In this document: piece by piece, positions 1 through 6,063 of the stretch
Layout: each line of letters begins with the position of its first letter
Numbering within the stretch: the stretch's first letter is position 1
Assembly (NCBI GenBank): GCA_023410155.1
Contig: JAEYQF010000061.1
Coordinates: 1 to 9,955 of the forward strand
Source: Verrucomicrobiota bacterium
Lineage (GTDB): Bacteria; Verrucomicrobiota; Verrucomicrobiia; Opitutales; Opitutaceae
DNA: 9,955 nt
Direction: 5' to 3'
Translations under genes and position numbers: made by a program
The notes under the pieces: model-generated
Database searches by the model: none
The model's input: the letters and a program-made list of their open reading frames with translations, nothing else
What the model was told of the DNA's origin: nothing

Positions 1-569
1 GCCAGGCGCTTGGCGGGTTGCTCGTCGTCGGACTCGTAACCGGCGGGCATGAAGTCGAGGATGGTGCCGAGCTCCTCGAAGACGTGGACGGCTTTGCCCT
101 CGATGAAGTTGCTGTTCTGCTCTTCGCGGATCTCGTCTTCGACTTCGTCGACGGTCAGCTTGGATTCAAATTCGAAGAGGTCGTTGAGCATCTTCACGCG
201 GCAGCGCGTGAGCAGGTCGAGGAGGTCGGCATAGGGGCCGTTTTCCTCGTCGAGGATATCGGGCAGCGCGAAGAGTTTTTCCTCGGATTCGAAGATCGAT
301 TCTTTGGTGCGCTTGAGGCGGACCTTGCCGCCGCCGAGGTCTTTCTCGATGCGGAAAGCGATGAAGGCGCGCTCCATGGCATCCTGGTCGAAGCCGTAGT
401 CGCGCAGCGGATCGACGAGCTCGATCAAGTGGGCGAGCTGGCGCGGATCAATGATGCTCAGTCCATCGACGTCCCAGCGCACGGGATCGCTGGTCTCGTG
501 AACCCACCAGTTGTGATCCTCGCCCAGGCGCACAACGCACCAGTCGAGAGTAGAGGTAGCTTTTGCCAT
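1..569 (-). CDS. Acidic conserved-looking hypothetical protein (3' end outside window)
   Basis: An open frame runs leftward from an ATG at 569-567 through 189 codons without a stop and leaves the window at position 1, so only the N-terminal part is visible. The protein begins MAKATSTLDWCVVRLGEDHN and has a Trp-rich stretch (W10, and the WWVHET motif near residue 21). It continues with a LSIIDPRQLAHLIELVDPL segment, a basic turn GGGKVRLKRT near 92-101, and long Asp/Glu-rich helices (KLTVDEVEDEIREEQ around 145-159). It has no signal peptide or membrane segment, so it is probably cytosolic. Codon use (third positions G/C, alternating acidic and hydrophobic residues) is that of a real gene, and the plus-strand frame here is its shadow. 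I do not recognise the family and assign no function. It is transcribed divergently from pyrD. No clear Shine-Dalgarno precedes the ATG. Confidence 0.85.
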   Translation of the reverse strand, partial: MAKATSTLDWCVVRLGEDHNWWVHETSDPVRWDVDGLSIIDPRQLAHLIELVDPLRDYGFDQDAMERAFIAFRIEKDLGGGKVRLKRTKESIFESEEKLFALPDILDEENGPYADLLDLLTRCRVKMLNDLFEFESKLTVDEVEDEIREEQNSNFIEGKAVHVFEELGTILDFMPAGYESDDEQPAKRL

Positions 570-649
570 GAGATACGGGGAAAAATTTGAGGCGCAGCGT
601 GCGAGCGAGGGGTCAAAAAACAAGCACAAAAAACCCGTGAATTGTCAGG

Positions 650-703
650 TGCTAGCCATCGGTGTTTGCCCGAGAAAAAACCGTTGAACAGAGGTGGTTA
701 GCA
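650..703 (+). promoter_or_regulatory. Candidate antiterminator helix in the pyrD leader
   Basis: Positions 650-660 (TGCTAGCCATC) can pair with 693-703 (GGTGGTTAGCA) as eleven contiguous base pairs, two of them G-U, closing a 32-nt loop. Inside the loop, 660-663 (CGGT) could alternatively pair with 680-683 (ACCG). The 3' arm overlaps the first four bases of the terminator 5' arm (700-703), so the two structures exclude each other. That is the expected geometry of an antiterminator/terminator pair. The pairing was checked by hand from the sequence; the regulatory role is inferred. Confidence 0.45.
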
Positions 704-722
704 AGGGCGGTCCTTGCTTTTT
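700..722 (+). terminator. Intrinsic terminator-like hairpin 28 bp upstream of pyrD
   Basis: AGCAAGG (700-706) pairs with CCTTGCT (712-718) around a 5-nt loop, GCGGT, and the T run 718-722 follows directly. This is a compact rho-independent terminator pattern in the plus orientation. The gene to the left is divergent, so there is no upstream plus-strand gene to terminate. The hairpin therefore most plausibly sits in the pyrD leader as a conditional terminator (attenuator). Confidence 0.55.
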
Positions 723-750
723 GACGGGGCGGTTTCACGCTCGCGCGGCT

Positions 751-1803
751 ATGGCTTCGGTCTACGAGAGTTTGATTCGTCCGCTCCTTTTCCGGCTCGA
801 TCCCGAGCACGCGCATGAGCTCGCGGTGGATGCGATGGCGGTGTTGGCGCGGGTGACGCCGCTGTGCCGCCTGCTCGAATGGAAGAATTGCCTGCCGGCG
901 TCGTCGGTGCGCCCGATCGAGGCGTTCGGGCTGCAGTTTCCGAATGCGGTGGGGCTGGCGGCGGGGTTCGACAAGAACGCCCGGGCGTGGCCCGCGGCGG
1001 CGGCGATGGGCTTCGGCCATGTCGAAATCGGGACGGTGACCGCGCTCGCGCAGCCTGGGAACGATCGTCCGCGGGTGTTTCGGTTTCCAGCGGAGAAGGC
1101 GGTGATCAACCGGATGGGTTTCAACAACGAAGGCTCGGAGGCGATTGCAGCGCGGATGAAGAATCAGCCAGGGCGGGGGCGTCGCCGCATTCCCGTGGGC
1201 GTGAATCTAGGCAAATCGAAGGTGACCGACATCGAGCGGGCGACGGCGGACTATCTGGCGAGTTTCCATCGCCTGGCAGGGTTTGCGGATTACCTGGTGC
1301 TCAATGTGAGCAGTCCCAACACGCCGAATCTGCGTCAGCTCCAAGACGAGAGCCGGCTGCGCGAGCTGCTCGGCGCGATCTCGGCGGCGAACCGCGAACG
1401 AGGCGCGGCGCGCGTCCCGGTGCTCTTGAAAATCGCCCCGGATCTCACGTGGCCGCAGATCGACGCGGTGCTCGCAGTGATAGCCGAGTTCGGGCTGGAT
1501 GGTATCATCGCGACGAATACAACGCTGGCGCGCCCGGGGCCGTTTGCGGAGGCGAATCAAGCTGGCGGATTGAGCGGGAGACCGCTGCGGCGCCGCTCGA
1601 CGGAGATCGTCAACTACATCTCGCGGGCAACGAAGGGCCGGTTACCGATCATCGGCGTGGGCGGCATCGAGGATGCGGCGAGCGCCGCGGAGAAACTCGA
1701 TGCGGGTGCGACGTTGGTGCAGGTTTACACGGGGCTGATCTATCGGGGCGCTTTTTTCCCGGCGGAGCTGGCGCGCGCACTCGCCGACCGCCACCGGAAA
1801 TGA
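751..1803 (+). CDS. pyrD: Dihydroorotate dehydrogenase (quinone), class 2
   Basis: The product oxidises dihydroorotate to orotate in de novo pyrimidine synthesis and passes electrons through FMN to membrane quinones. The 350-residue length fits class 2 enzymes, as does the N-terminal membrane-associating segment (SLIRPLLFRLDPEHAHELA, residues 7-25). Recognisable motifs are GFDKNA (72-77, FMN-binding Lys75), NRMGFNN (120-126), GVNLGKSK (150-157), NVSSPNTPNLR (185-195, where Ser188 aligns with the class 2 catalytic base), KIAPD (228-232), ATNTT (254-258), GGLSG (272-276) and GVGGI (302-306). Ser in place of Cys at the base position supports the quinone-dependent class. I chose the ATG at 751 because the homologous N-terminus begins there; a GTG at 694 would translate through the terminator-like hairpin. 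No clear Shine-Dalgarno is visible. pyrC lies 7.5 kb away on the other strand. Confidence 0.96.
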   Translation: MASVYESLIRPLLFRLDPEHAHELAVDAMAVLARVTPLCRLLEWKNCLPASSVRPIEAFGLQFPNAVGLAAGFDKNARAWPAAAAMGFGHVEIGTVTALAQPGNDRPRVFRFPAEKAVINRMGFNNEGSEAIAARMKNQPGRGRRRIPVGVNLGKSKVTDIERATADYLASFHRLAGFADYLVLNVSSPNTPNLRQLQDESRLRELLGAISAANRERGAARVPVLLKIAPDLTWPQIDAVLAVIAEFGLDGIIATNTTLARPGPFAEANQAGGLSGRPLRRRSTEIVNYISRATKGRLPIIGVGGIEDAASAAEKLDAGATLVQVYTGLIYRGAFFPAELARALADRHRK

Positions 1804-1833
1804 GTCGCGGCGAGGGGGTAAAACACAAAACAC

Positions 1834-1886
1834 GGCGGACGAATTTCGGGGCTTTACAAGCTCCCGAGCATGGCTCTTAGTCCGCC
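1834..1886. repeat. Nested inverted repeats between pyrD and tRNA-Leu
   Basis: GGCGGAC (1834-1840) is the exact complement of GTCCGCC (1880-1886). Between them is a tighter hairpin: CGGGGCTT (1847-1854) pairs with AAGC plus CCCG (1858-1866) with one bulged T and a 3-nt loop. No T run follows, so this is not a standard intrinsic terminator. It could protect the pyrD 3' end or serve as a processing site ahead of the tRNA. It overlaps the candidate tRNA promoter, and both interpretations cannot be fully right. Confidence 0.4.
1853..1881 (+). promoter_or_regulatory. Possible sigma70-type promoter for tRNA-Leu
   Basis: TTTACA (1853-1858) matches the -35 consensus at 5 of 6 positions. CTTAGT (1876-1881), 17 bp downstream, is a weak -10. 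Initiation near 1888 would give a leader of about 15 nt before the mature tRNA 5' end. The -10 match is poor and the element overlaps an inverted repeat, so this is only a possibility. Confidence 0.25.
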
Positions 1887-1903
1887 TTCCTCTCGCAGGA
1901 AAT

Positions 1904-1988
1904 GCTCAGGTGGTGGAATTGGTAGACACACACGTTTGAGGGGCGTGTGCCGTAAGGCGTAAGGGTTCGAGTCCCTTCCTGAGCACCA
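1904..1988 (+). tRNA. tRNA-Leu (anticodon GAG), CCA encoded
   Basis: An 85-nt class II tRNA. The 7-bp acceptor stem GCTCAGG (1904-1910) pairs with CCTGAGC (1978-1984), followed by discriminator A1985 and a genome-encoded CCA (1986-1988). The D arm has the leucine-type sequence TGGTGGAATTGGTAGACAC. The anticodon stem CACGT/GCGTG (1931-1935 with 1943-1947, ending in one T-G pair) holds loop TTGAGGG with anticodon GAG at 1938-1940, which reads CUC and CUU. A long variable arm (GCC-GTAA-GGC, 1949-1958) and the T arm AAGGG-TTCGAGT-CCCTT (1961-1977) complete the fold. The long variable arm and the D-loop sequence fit leucine identity. Confidence 0.97.
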
Positions 1989-2056
1989 ACTCTCGCTGTC
2001 AGCCCGGGTTAGGGCGCAGGAGAATCGAGCGCGGCGGCACTCAGTTGCGCGATAAA

Positions 2057-2160
2057 AGCAGGTGTCCTTTAGGCGGTTGTGCCTGCTCCGTATGCATCAG
2101 GTGGTCCCCGTTTGGCTCATGCGGAGGATGGAATCCCACTCGATGCGGAGTCCCGCTGTA
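2057..2160 (+). promoter_or_regulatory. Structured 5' leader of the PEP-CTERM gene, partly cobalamin-riboswitch-like
   Basis: AGCAGG (2057-2062) can pair with CCTGCT (2082-2087). Further on, GGTGG (2099-2103), then after about 26 nt GGAA (2130-2133), a short ACTC/GAGT stem-loop (2137-2151), CCCGC (2152-2156) and TGTA (2157-2160) occur in the same order as the conserved core of the cobalamin riboswitch family. The usual 3' B12-box (CAGGAGACC-like) is not found before the start codon. The element is therefore a truncated or divergent relative at best, or a chance likeness. ATGCGGAG is directly repeated at 2119-2126 and 2143-2150. Confidence 0.25.
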
Positions 2161-2176
2161 TCAGCTACACTCGCAC

Positions 2177-2818
2177 ATGAACTCGATGCACGTGCTTTTG
2201 TTCGGGCTGATGGCGTGGGGCGGTTCGACGGCTCCCGGACAGGTGATGCGTTTGACGGGGTTTTCCGACGAGATCGAAGCGGATTACTATTTCTACAACA
2301 TAGAGCACACGGACTGGGAGGAATCTGGAGGGTATATCCAACACCATCGCATGCCGTGGCCGGGCACGATGACCTTCGAGGCGACGGTCGATTTCTCGGA
2401 TCCGCAGGCGACCTTCGACGGGTTCTACCTCAAGGGCGACGTCGAAGGCACGGGGCCGTTCGAGCTAATGATGGGCGGCGATATGACCGTCGCGCAGCTG
2501 CCATCGGGTAAATGGTCCTTCCGCTTCATGCCGTCACCGGTCGGCGACATGTTTCTCGAAACGGGGTTCGTGCTGGAGCCGTCTGTGCGCCTCCAAGCCC
2601 CCATCTATTTTTCTCTCCGAAGCTATCGGCCGGTGGGTCAGTCCTACGGAGACACGAGTCTATGGCCGATCTTTAGTCACGTGGAGCTCACGCCGATCGA
2701 CCTGACGCCGATCCCGGAGCCTGCGACCACCGCACTCTGCGGTGTCCTGACCGTGGTGACTGCGGTGGCGCTTCGGGTTGGCCGAAAAACGAAAGCCTGC
2801 CATCCTACGCTGTCGTAG
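2177..2818 (+). CDS. PEP-CTERM sorting-domain protein
   Basis: A 213-residue exported protein of unknown specific function. The start at 2177 places a hydrophobic signal-like segment at the N-terminus (MHVLLFGLMAWGGSTA, residues 4-19). It lacks the usual basic n-region, so the start could be at Met4 or upstream. The mature part is polar with many aromatic and beta-prone stretches (VDFSDPQATFDGFYLKGDV, 71-89) and no enzyme motif that I recognise. The C-terminus is a typical PEP-CTERM tail: the PIPEP motif at 178-182, a hydrophobic helix to about residue 199, then basic residues R200, R203, K204 and K206. In this family, exosortase cleaves at the PEP motif and the protein goes to the cell surface or extracellular matrix; no exosortase gene is in this window. 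It converges with the nucleoside hydrolase gene. Confidence 0.85.
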   Translation: MNSMHVLLFGLMAWGGSTAPGQVMRLTGFSDEIEADYYFYNIEHTDWEESGGYIQHHRMPWPGTMTFEATVDFSDPQATFDGFYLKGDVEGTGPFELMMGGDMTVAQLPSGKWSFRFMPSPVGDMFLETGFVLEPSVRLQAPIYFSLRSYRPVGQSYGDTSLWPIFSHVELTPIDLTPIPEPATTALCGVLTVVTAVALRVGRKTKACHPTLS

Positions 2819-2821
2819 GAT
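2802..2821. terminator. Perfect 8-bp hairpin at the convergent gene junction
   Basis: ATCCTACG (2802-2809) and CGTAGGAT (2814-2821) are exact complements around the 4-nt loop CTGT. The stem contains the TAG stop of the PEP-CTERM gene and lies 9 bp from the end of the opposing gene. Its symmetry and position suggest a bidirectional transcript end. There is no T run on either strand, so it is not a canonical intrinsic terminator. Confidence 0.45.
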
Positions 2822-2830
2822 CGGCGCTGC

Positions 2831-3844
2831 TCAGCGCACCTCGCTCAAGACACGATTGGTCAAATCCGACTCGAAAGCCGCGCGATCGTGCCAGCGTAGC
2901 GCGGCGCGGGCGCGAAACGGGCCGGCCGGATCGCGCACCGTGAAGCCGTCATCGGTGATCTTGAACGCCACGTCCTCGACCTCGACCAGAGCCTCGGTGT
3001 AGGCGAGATAGACGGCGACGGTGTCGAACAGCGTCGAGGACTCTGTGACGAAAGACATGCGCTCCATCCACGCAGCCCGCGGAGACCATACGCAGTAGTT
3101 CTCGACGATGACGCGGGCAGCGGTATTCACAGGCGCGGCCTGCCAGATCCGGCGATAGTTCTCGTCGCGCAGGATGATCATGCCGCAGGTATCGAGTGGC
3201 GTGAGGAGAATATCCCGCCAAGGCGCGCCGAAGACCGTGCGCAGCGACGGCACGTCCGCGCGCACGTTCCACTCGGCCGCGGGCTTAGAGCCTTCGCCGT
3301 AGCCCACGTCGAAACTCCCGTGCATGCCGACAAACCGGCACTTTCGCGCAAACTCCGGGTCGCGCCTGACCGCTTCGGCGAGACTTGGCGCCGGACCGAT
3401 CGCGATCACCGTCACGACCTCGGGTGAGTTTTTCACGAAGTCCAGGAACGCCGCCACGCCGTCCTCGTGCACCTGGCCAGGATAGGTCGCCAAGTCGTAG
3501 TTCTTCACCCACGGGTATTGATTGCGATTCTCCGCCTCCTCAGGACCCAACGGCGCGCCCAACGCCACCGGCACATCGGTGCGCCCGAGCTCCTGGAGAA
3601 GTTTGGCGGTAAGGGCGCCGCGGAAGCGCGGGGCGCCGTAATCGGTGAGCACCATCTTCACATCGAGTTCCGGGGAATGCAGCAGCTGCACAAGCGCCCA
3701 CGTGTCGTCGACGTCGTCCCCGATGTCCGTGCTCAGCACCACCGGAATTGGGCGTCGGGGCGAGGGCTCGGCCGCGACCATCGGCAGCACCCAAAAAAGA
3801 AGGAGCAGCAAGCGCAGAATCGAAGCGGGGGCAGGAGTTTTCAT
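2831..3844 (-). CDS. Secreted nucleoside-hydrolase-family protein (IUNH-like)
   Basis: A 337-residue member of the inosine/uridine-preferring nucleoside hydrolase superfamily, which cleaves the N-glycosidic bond of ribonucleosides. A signal peptide (MKTPAPASILRLLLLLFWVL, cleavage near Ala25) points to periplasmic or outer location. The calcium-binding N-terminal signature appears as TDIGDDVDDTWAL (39-51), a known variant of the DTDPGxDDA motif. IGPAPSLAEAVRRDP (149-163) corresponds to the GPLTN segment, and KPAAEWNVRAD (187-197) to the ribose-contacting PAAEFN region. In the C-terminal segment that normally reads HD, this protein has Phe273-Asp274 (STLFDTVAVY), so the metal-ligand Asp is kept but the His is not. 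The substrate may therefore not be a standard nucleoside. The start at 3844 is chosen because it opens the signal peptide directly. Expression is divergent from the RG-rich gene. Confidence 0.88.
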   Translation of the reverse strand: MKTPAPASILRLLLLLFWVLPMVAAEPSPRRPIPVVLSTDIGDDVDDTWALVQLLHSPELDVKMVLTDYGAPRFRGALTAKLLQELGRTDVPVALGAPLGPEEAENRNQYPWVKNYDLATYPGQVHEDGVAAFLDFVKNSPEVVTVIAIGPAPSLAEAVRRDPEFARKCRFVGMHGSFDVGYGEGSKPAAEWNVRADVPSLRTVFGAPWRDILLTPLDTCGMIILRDENYRRIWQAAPVNTAARVIVENYCVWSPRAAWMERMSFVTESSTLFDTVAVYLAYTEALVEVEDVAFKITDDGFTVRDPAGPFRARAALRWHDRAAFESDLTNRVLSEVR

Positions 3845-4143
3845 GGCGGACGGAGGGGCGCGACACGGGGTTGTTCCGGCGACATCAGGGATTGCTGGGC
3901 GGAATGTCCAGCGTCTGGCCGCGGAGACGCTGCCGGCCTGACGGCTTGCCGCCGAAAAAGGATCGTCGCCGTGATGCGCCCCGGCGGCGGGCACGGTTTT
4001 CGACCCCCGGTCGGGCGAACTTCCGTCCGCCCTGAGTGTCGGGGGAATCCGCTTGCCTCACCCCTGCTGCCGTCAAAACTCCGCCCCGACTACACCTGCA
4101 TCGCGCCTCCAGCAAACCTCGCGGACTGACACCGCTCGACTAC
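3845..4143. other. 299-bp divergent intergenic region
   Basis: This lies between the divergent nucleoside-hydrolase-like gene and the RG-rich gene and must hold both promoters. I see no convincing -35/-10 pair. Open frames crossing it have no coding character that I can support. The notable structure is the 8-bp inverted repeat at 3909-3932. A short CGACC-CCC-GGTCG palindrome also occurs near 4006-4018. Confidence 0.5.
3909..3932. repeat. Perfect 8-bp inverted repeat, possible operator or hairpin
   Basis: CAGCGTCT (3909-3916) and AGACGCTG (3925-3932) are exact complements separated by GGCCGCGG. The element sits 65 bp upstream of the nucleoside-hydrolase-like start codon, a position compatible with an operator for a dimeric regulator or with a leader hairpin. 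The symmetry is directly visible; the function is unknown. Confidence 0.4.
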
Positions 4144-6012
4144 ATGGACGATACTCCCGCCCCGGAAAATCCTGCGAAGGATTTCAATAAATTGGACCTT
4201 ACCCAGCTCCAAAGCTTCAGCTTTGGCACCCAGTGGACGCAGGATAAGGCCTCCTCGCCTGAACAGCGGGATCGGAGTGATCGCCCCCGCCGCGAGGGCG
4301 GTCCCGATCGCCGCGACACCGGTGCGCCCGACCGACGCGATCGACGCGCGTTTCGCAAACCTGCAGGCGACGCCGGTCCCGCGTCCGGAGCTCCTCAGTC
4401 GCCCTCCGGCGACTCGCCGGCGCCCCGTCGCGAGTTCAACCGTGGCGGTCCTCGTCGCGATTTTCAAGGTGGCGGCCCGCGCCGGGATCGTGAAGGCGGC
4501 GAGCGTGGCGGCCCGCGCTTCGAGCGCCGCCACGAAGCACCGATGGAGCGTGGTCCCTACGACAGCCCGTTCTTCTCCGTCGCGTTTTATCCTGAGGATA
4601 CGAGCTTCAATGCGCTCGCGAAGACTATCCGCTCCTCCTGCCGCACGATCGAGCTCTTCCAGATCGCGCGCACCGTCGTGGAAAAAGCCGACCGCTTCGT
4701 CGTCGTCCTCACACGCAAGCCCTCGCCGGAAGCCGGTGACGCGAAACGGCCGCTCTACCTTTCCGTTCCCGACGGCATCCCCTTCGACACCGAAGACGGC
4801 GCCATCGCGCATGTGCTCACGAATCACCTCGGTCGATTCTTTGATCTCGCCGAAGTGGAGATCGATCCACCGAAGGGAAATTTCCAAGTGATCAACAAGT
4901 GCGGCGTCACGGGCGAACTGCTGGGGCCGCCCAATTATCACCGCTACTCGCAGATCGTGCAGCAGCACCACGCGGCCAAGGTTTCGCGCATGCCCTTTGA
5001 GACCTTCCGCAGCCGCATCGAGACGGTGCGCGATCCCGAAGCGGTGGCGCAGTGGCTGGAGAAAATGAAGAAGACCACCCGCTACACGTGGAAGACGTCC
5101 GCGGCCAAAGCGGCTCCGGCTCCGACGCCTCCGGCGGTCGCGCCGGAAGCTGCTGCACCCGTGTCAGAGGCGGCGGTCGCGGAAGTCGCTGCTCAAGCCG
5201 ACAGCACCACACCTGAAAGCGCGCCGGCGATCACGTTCGACGCGTTTGAGGACGCTCGCACCTACCTGCTCTCCAACGCCCGCGAAAAAGTCGTGCGCAC
5301 GGTCGAGTCCGCCCGCTTCCACGGCAAACTCGTCGAAACCATTCCGCAGGGCGAGATCCGCCGCGCCATCGAAGGCGCGCTCGATCGCCAGCGTCGTTTT
5401 CCGCTGGATACGGCCAACGCACTCCGTGGCCGGCTCCGGCGTGAGCATTTCACGATCTTCAAGAAGGGGTCCAAGGGCATCAGCTATGTCTGCGCTGTGA
5501 AGCGCAAGTTCCGGGTGCCCGGCCAGACCTTCTCCGAGACGATCACGGCGCTCATCTCCTTTATCGAAGCCAACCCGATGGTCCGCGCGAGCGAGCTCGC
5601 GCCGAAATTCCTCGGTGTCCAAGTCGCCGCGCCGAAGCCGGCGGAAGGCCAGCCGGCCGCCGAACCCGTGCTCTCGATCGACGAGCGCGCCAAGCTCAGC
5701 CGCATGCAGGGAGACCTGCGCTGGCTGGTCGGCGAGGGCTACGTGACGGAGTTCATCGACGGCCGTCTCTTCGCTCCGCCGCCGATGGTCGAAGCACGCA
5801 AGAAGGAAGTCGAAGGCGAGGAGCACGATCCCGAGAACTTCCCCGAGGCTCCCGCGGAAGCCAAAACTGAGGCCGCCCCCGTGGCTGAATCAGCTGCGCC
5901 CGCGGCCCCGGCTCAACCGGAAGCCACCGCGGTGGAAACTCCGGTCGCCGATCCGTCGCCGGCCGAAGCCCCGCAGCCTCCGCCGACCCCGATCGAGGAG
6001 GATCGCCCGTAA
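4144..6012 (+). CDS. RG-rich multidomain protein of unknown function with winged-helix-like module
   Basis: A 622-residue protein, with the start taken at ATG 4144 (MDDTPAPENPAKDFNKLDLT). Residues 1-36 include the aromatic motif LQSFSFGTQW. Residues 40-138 are low-complexity Arg/Gly/Asp/Pro with RGGPRRD and GGGPRRD repeats, like RGG-type RNA-binding tails. A first folded block spans about 141-316 (SPFFSVAFYPED, DGAIAHVLTNHLGRFFDLAEVEIDPP, NKCGVTGELLGPPNYHRYSQ). An Ala/Pro/Glu linker runs 318-362. A second folded block covers about 363-550, and its end (ETITALISFIEANPMV, RASELAPKFLG, RMQGDLRWLVGEGYVTEFID) has the helix-helix-helix-wing pattern of a winged helix. An Ala/Pro/Glu tail closes the protein. 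There is no signal peptide or membrane span, so it is cytosolic. I do not recognise the family; nucleic-acid binding is inferred from the RG region and the winged-helix-like segment. A strong terminator follows 5 bp after the stop. Confidence 0.88.
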   Translation: MDDTPAPENPAKDFNKLDLTQLQSFSFGTQWTQDKASSPEQRDRSDRPRREGGPDRRDTGAPDRRDRRAFRKPAGDAGPASGAPQSPSGDSPAPRREFNRGGPRRDFQGGGPRRDREGGERGGPRFERRHEAPMERGPYDSPFFSVAFYPEDTSFNALAKTIRSSCRTIELFQIARTVVEKADRFVVVLTRKPSPEAGDAKRPLYLSVPDGIPFDTEDGAIAHVLTNHLGRFFDLAEVEIDPPKGNFQVINKCGVTGELLGPPNYHRYSQIVQQHHAAKVSRMPFETFRSRIETVRDPEAVAQWLEKMKKTTRYTWKTSAAKAAPAPTPPAVAPEAAAPVSEAAVAEVAAQADSTTPESAPAITFDAFEDARTYLLSNAREKVVRTVESARFHGKLVETIPQGEIRRAIEGALDRQRRFPLDTANALRGRLRREHFTIFKKGSKGISYVCAVKRKFRVPGQTFSETITALISFIEANPMVRASELAPKFLGVQVAAPKPAEGQPAAEPVLSIDERAKLSRMQGDLRWLVGEGYVTEFIDGRLFAPPPMVEARKKEVEGEEHDPENFPEAPAEAKTEAAPVAESAAPAAPAQPEATAVETPVADPSPAEAPQPPPTPIEEDRP

Positions 6013-6017
6013 GTTTC

Positions 6018-6045
6018 AAAGCGGCCTGAACGGGCCGCTTTTTTT
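6018..6045 (+). terminator. Strong intrinsic terminator after the RG-rich gene
   Basis: AAAGCGGCC (6018-6026) pairs with GGCCGCTTT (6033-6041) around the 6-nt loop TGAACG, and T continues to 6045. A GC-rich stem followed by a run of seven T is the canonical rho-independent pattern. In the opposite direction only a short T run follows, so leftward termination of the methyltransferase transcript would be weaker. Confidence 0.9.
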
Positions 6046-6063
6046 GCGCCTGAACCGGCACCC

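Larger units (their letters stand above)
570..750. other. Divergent intergenic region with A-rich tract
   Basis: This gap separates the divergent hypothetical gene and pyrD, so promoters for both should lie here. The stretch 613-634 is strikingly A-rich compared with its surroundings. A TTGTCA at 642-647 resembles a -35 box but no convincing -10 box sits 16-18 bp away, so I do not call a promoter. The right half, from 650, folds into the competing structures described separately. Confidence 0.5.

Noticed and set aside
18..590. 190-codon plus-strand open frame
   Set aside because: It mirrors the acidic minus-strand gene: its residues are the antisense pattern of Asp/Glu/Leu codons, and the minus frame runs uninterrupted from a good ATG to the window edge.
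700..722. Terminator of a gene upstream of pyrD
   Set aside because: The only upstream gene is divergent, so the hairpin has no plus-strand gene to terminate; it was kept instead as a leader attenuator candidate.
694..750. N-terminal extension of pyrD from GTG 694
   Set aside because: The 19 extra residues do not match the class 2 N-terminus and would be encoded by the terminator-like hairpin; ATG 751 gives the usual start.
864..1880. 338-codon plus-strand frame overlapping pyrD
   Set aside because: It is rich in Arg, Gly, Ala and Ser with no domain, and lies wholly over a pyrD frame that carries all the family motifs.
1904..2176. tRNA-associated integration site bringing in the PEP-CTERM gene
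   Set aside because: There is no integrase, and I found no duplicated tRNA 3' end downstream in the window.
4036..4143. 36-residue N-terminal extension of the RG-rich protein from the upstream frame
   Set aside because: The extension reads like translated intergenic sequence, and the ATG at 4144 starts a plausible acidic N-terminus.
4090..4971. 293-codon minus-strand frame opposite the RG-rich gene
   Set aside because: It is a low-complexity antisense shadow; the plus frame has folded segments and a matching terminator.
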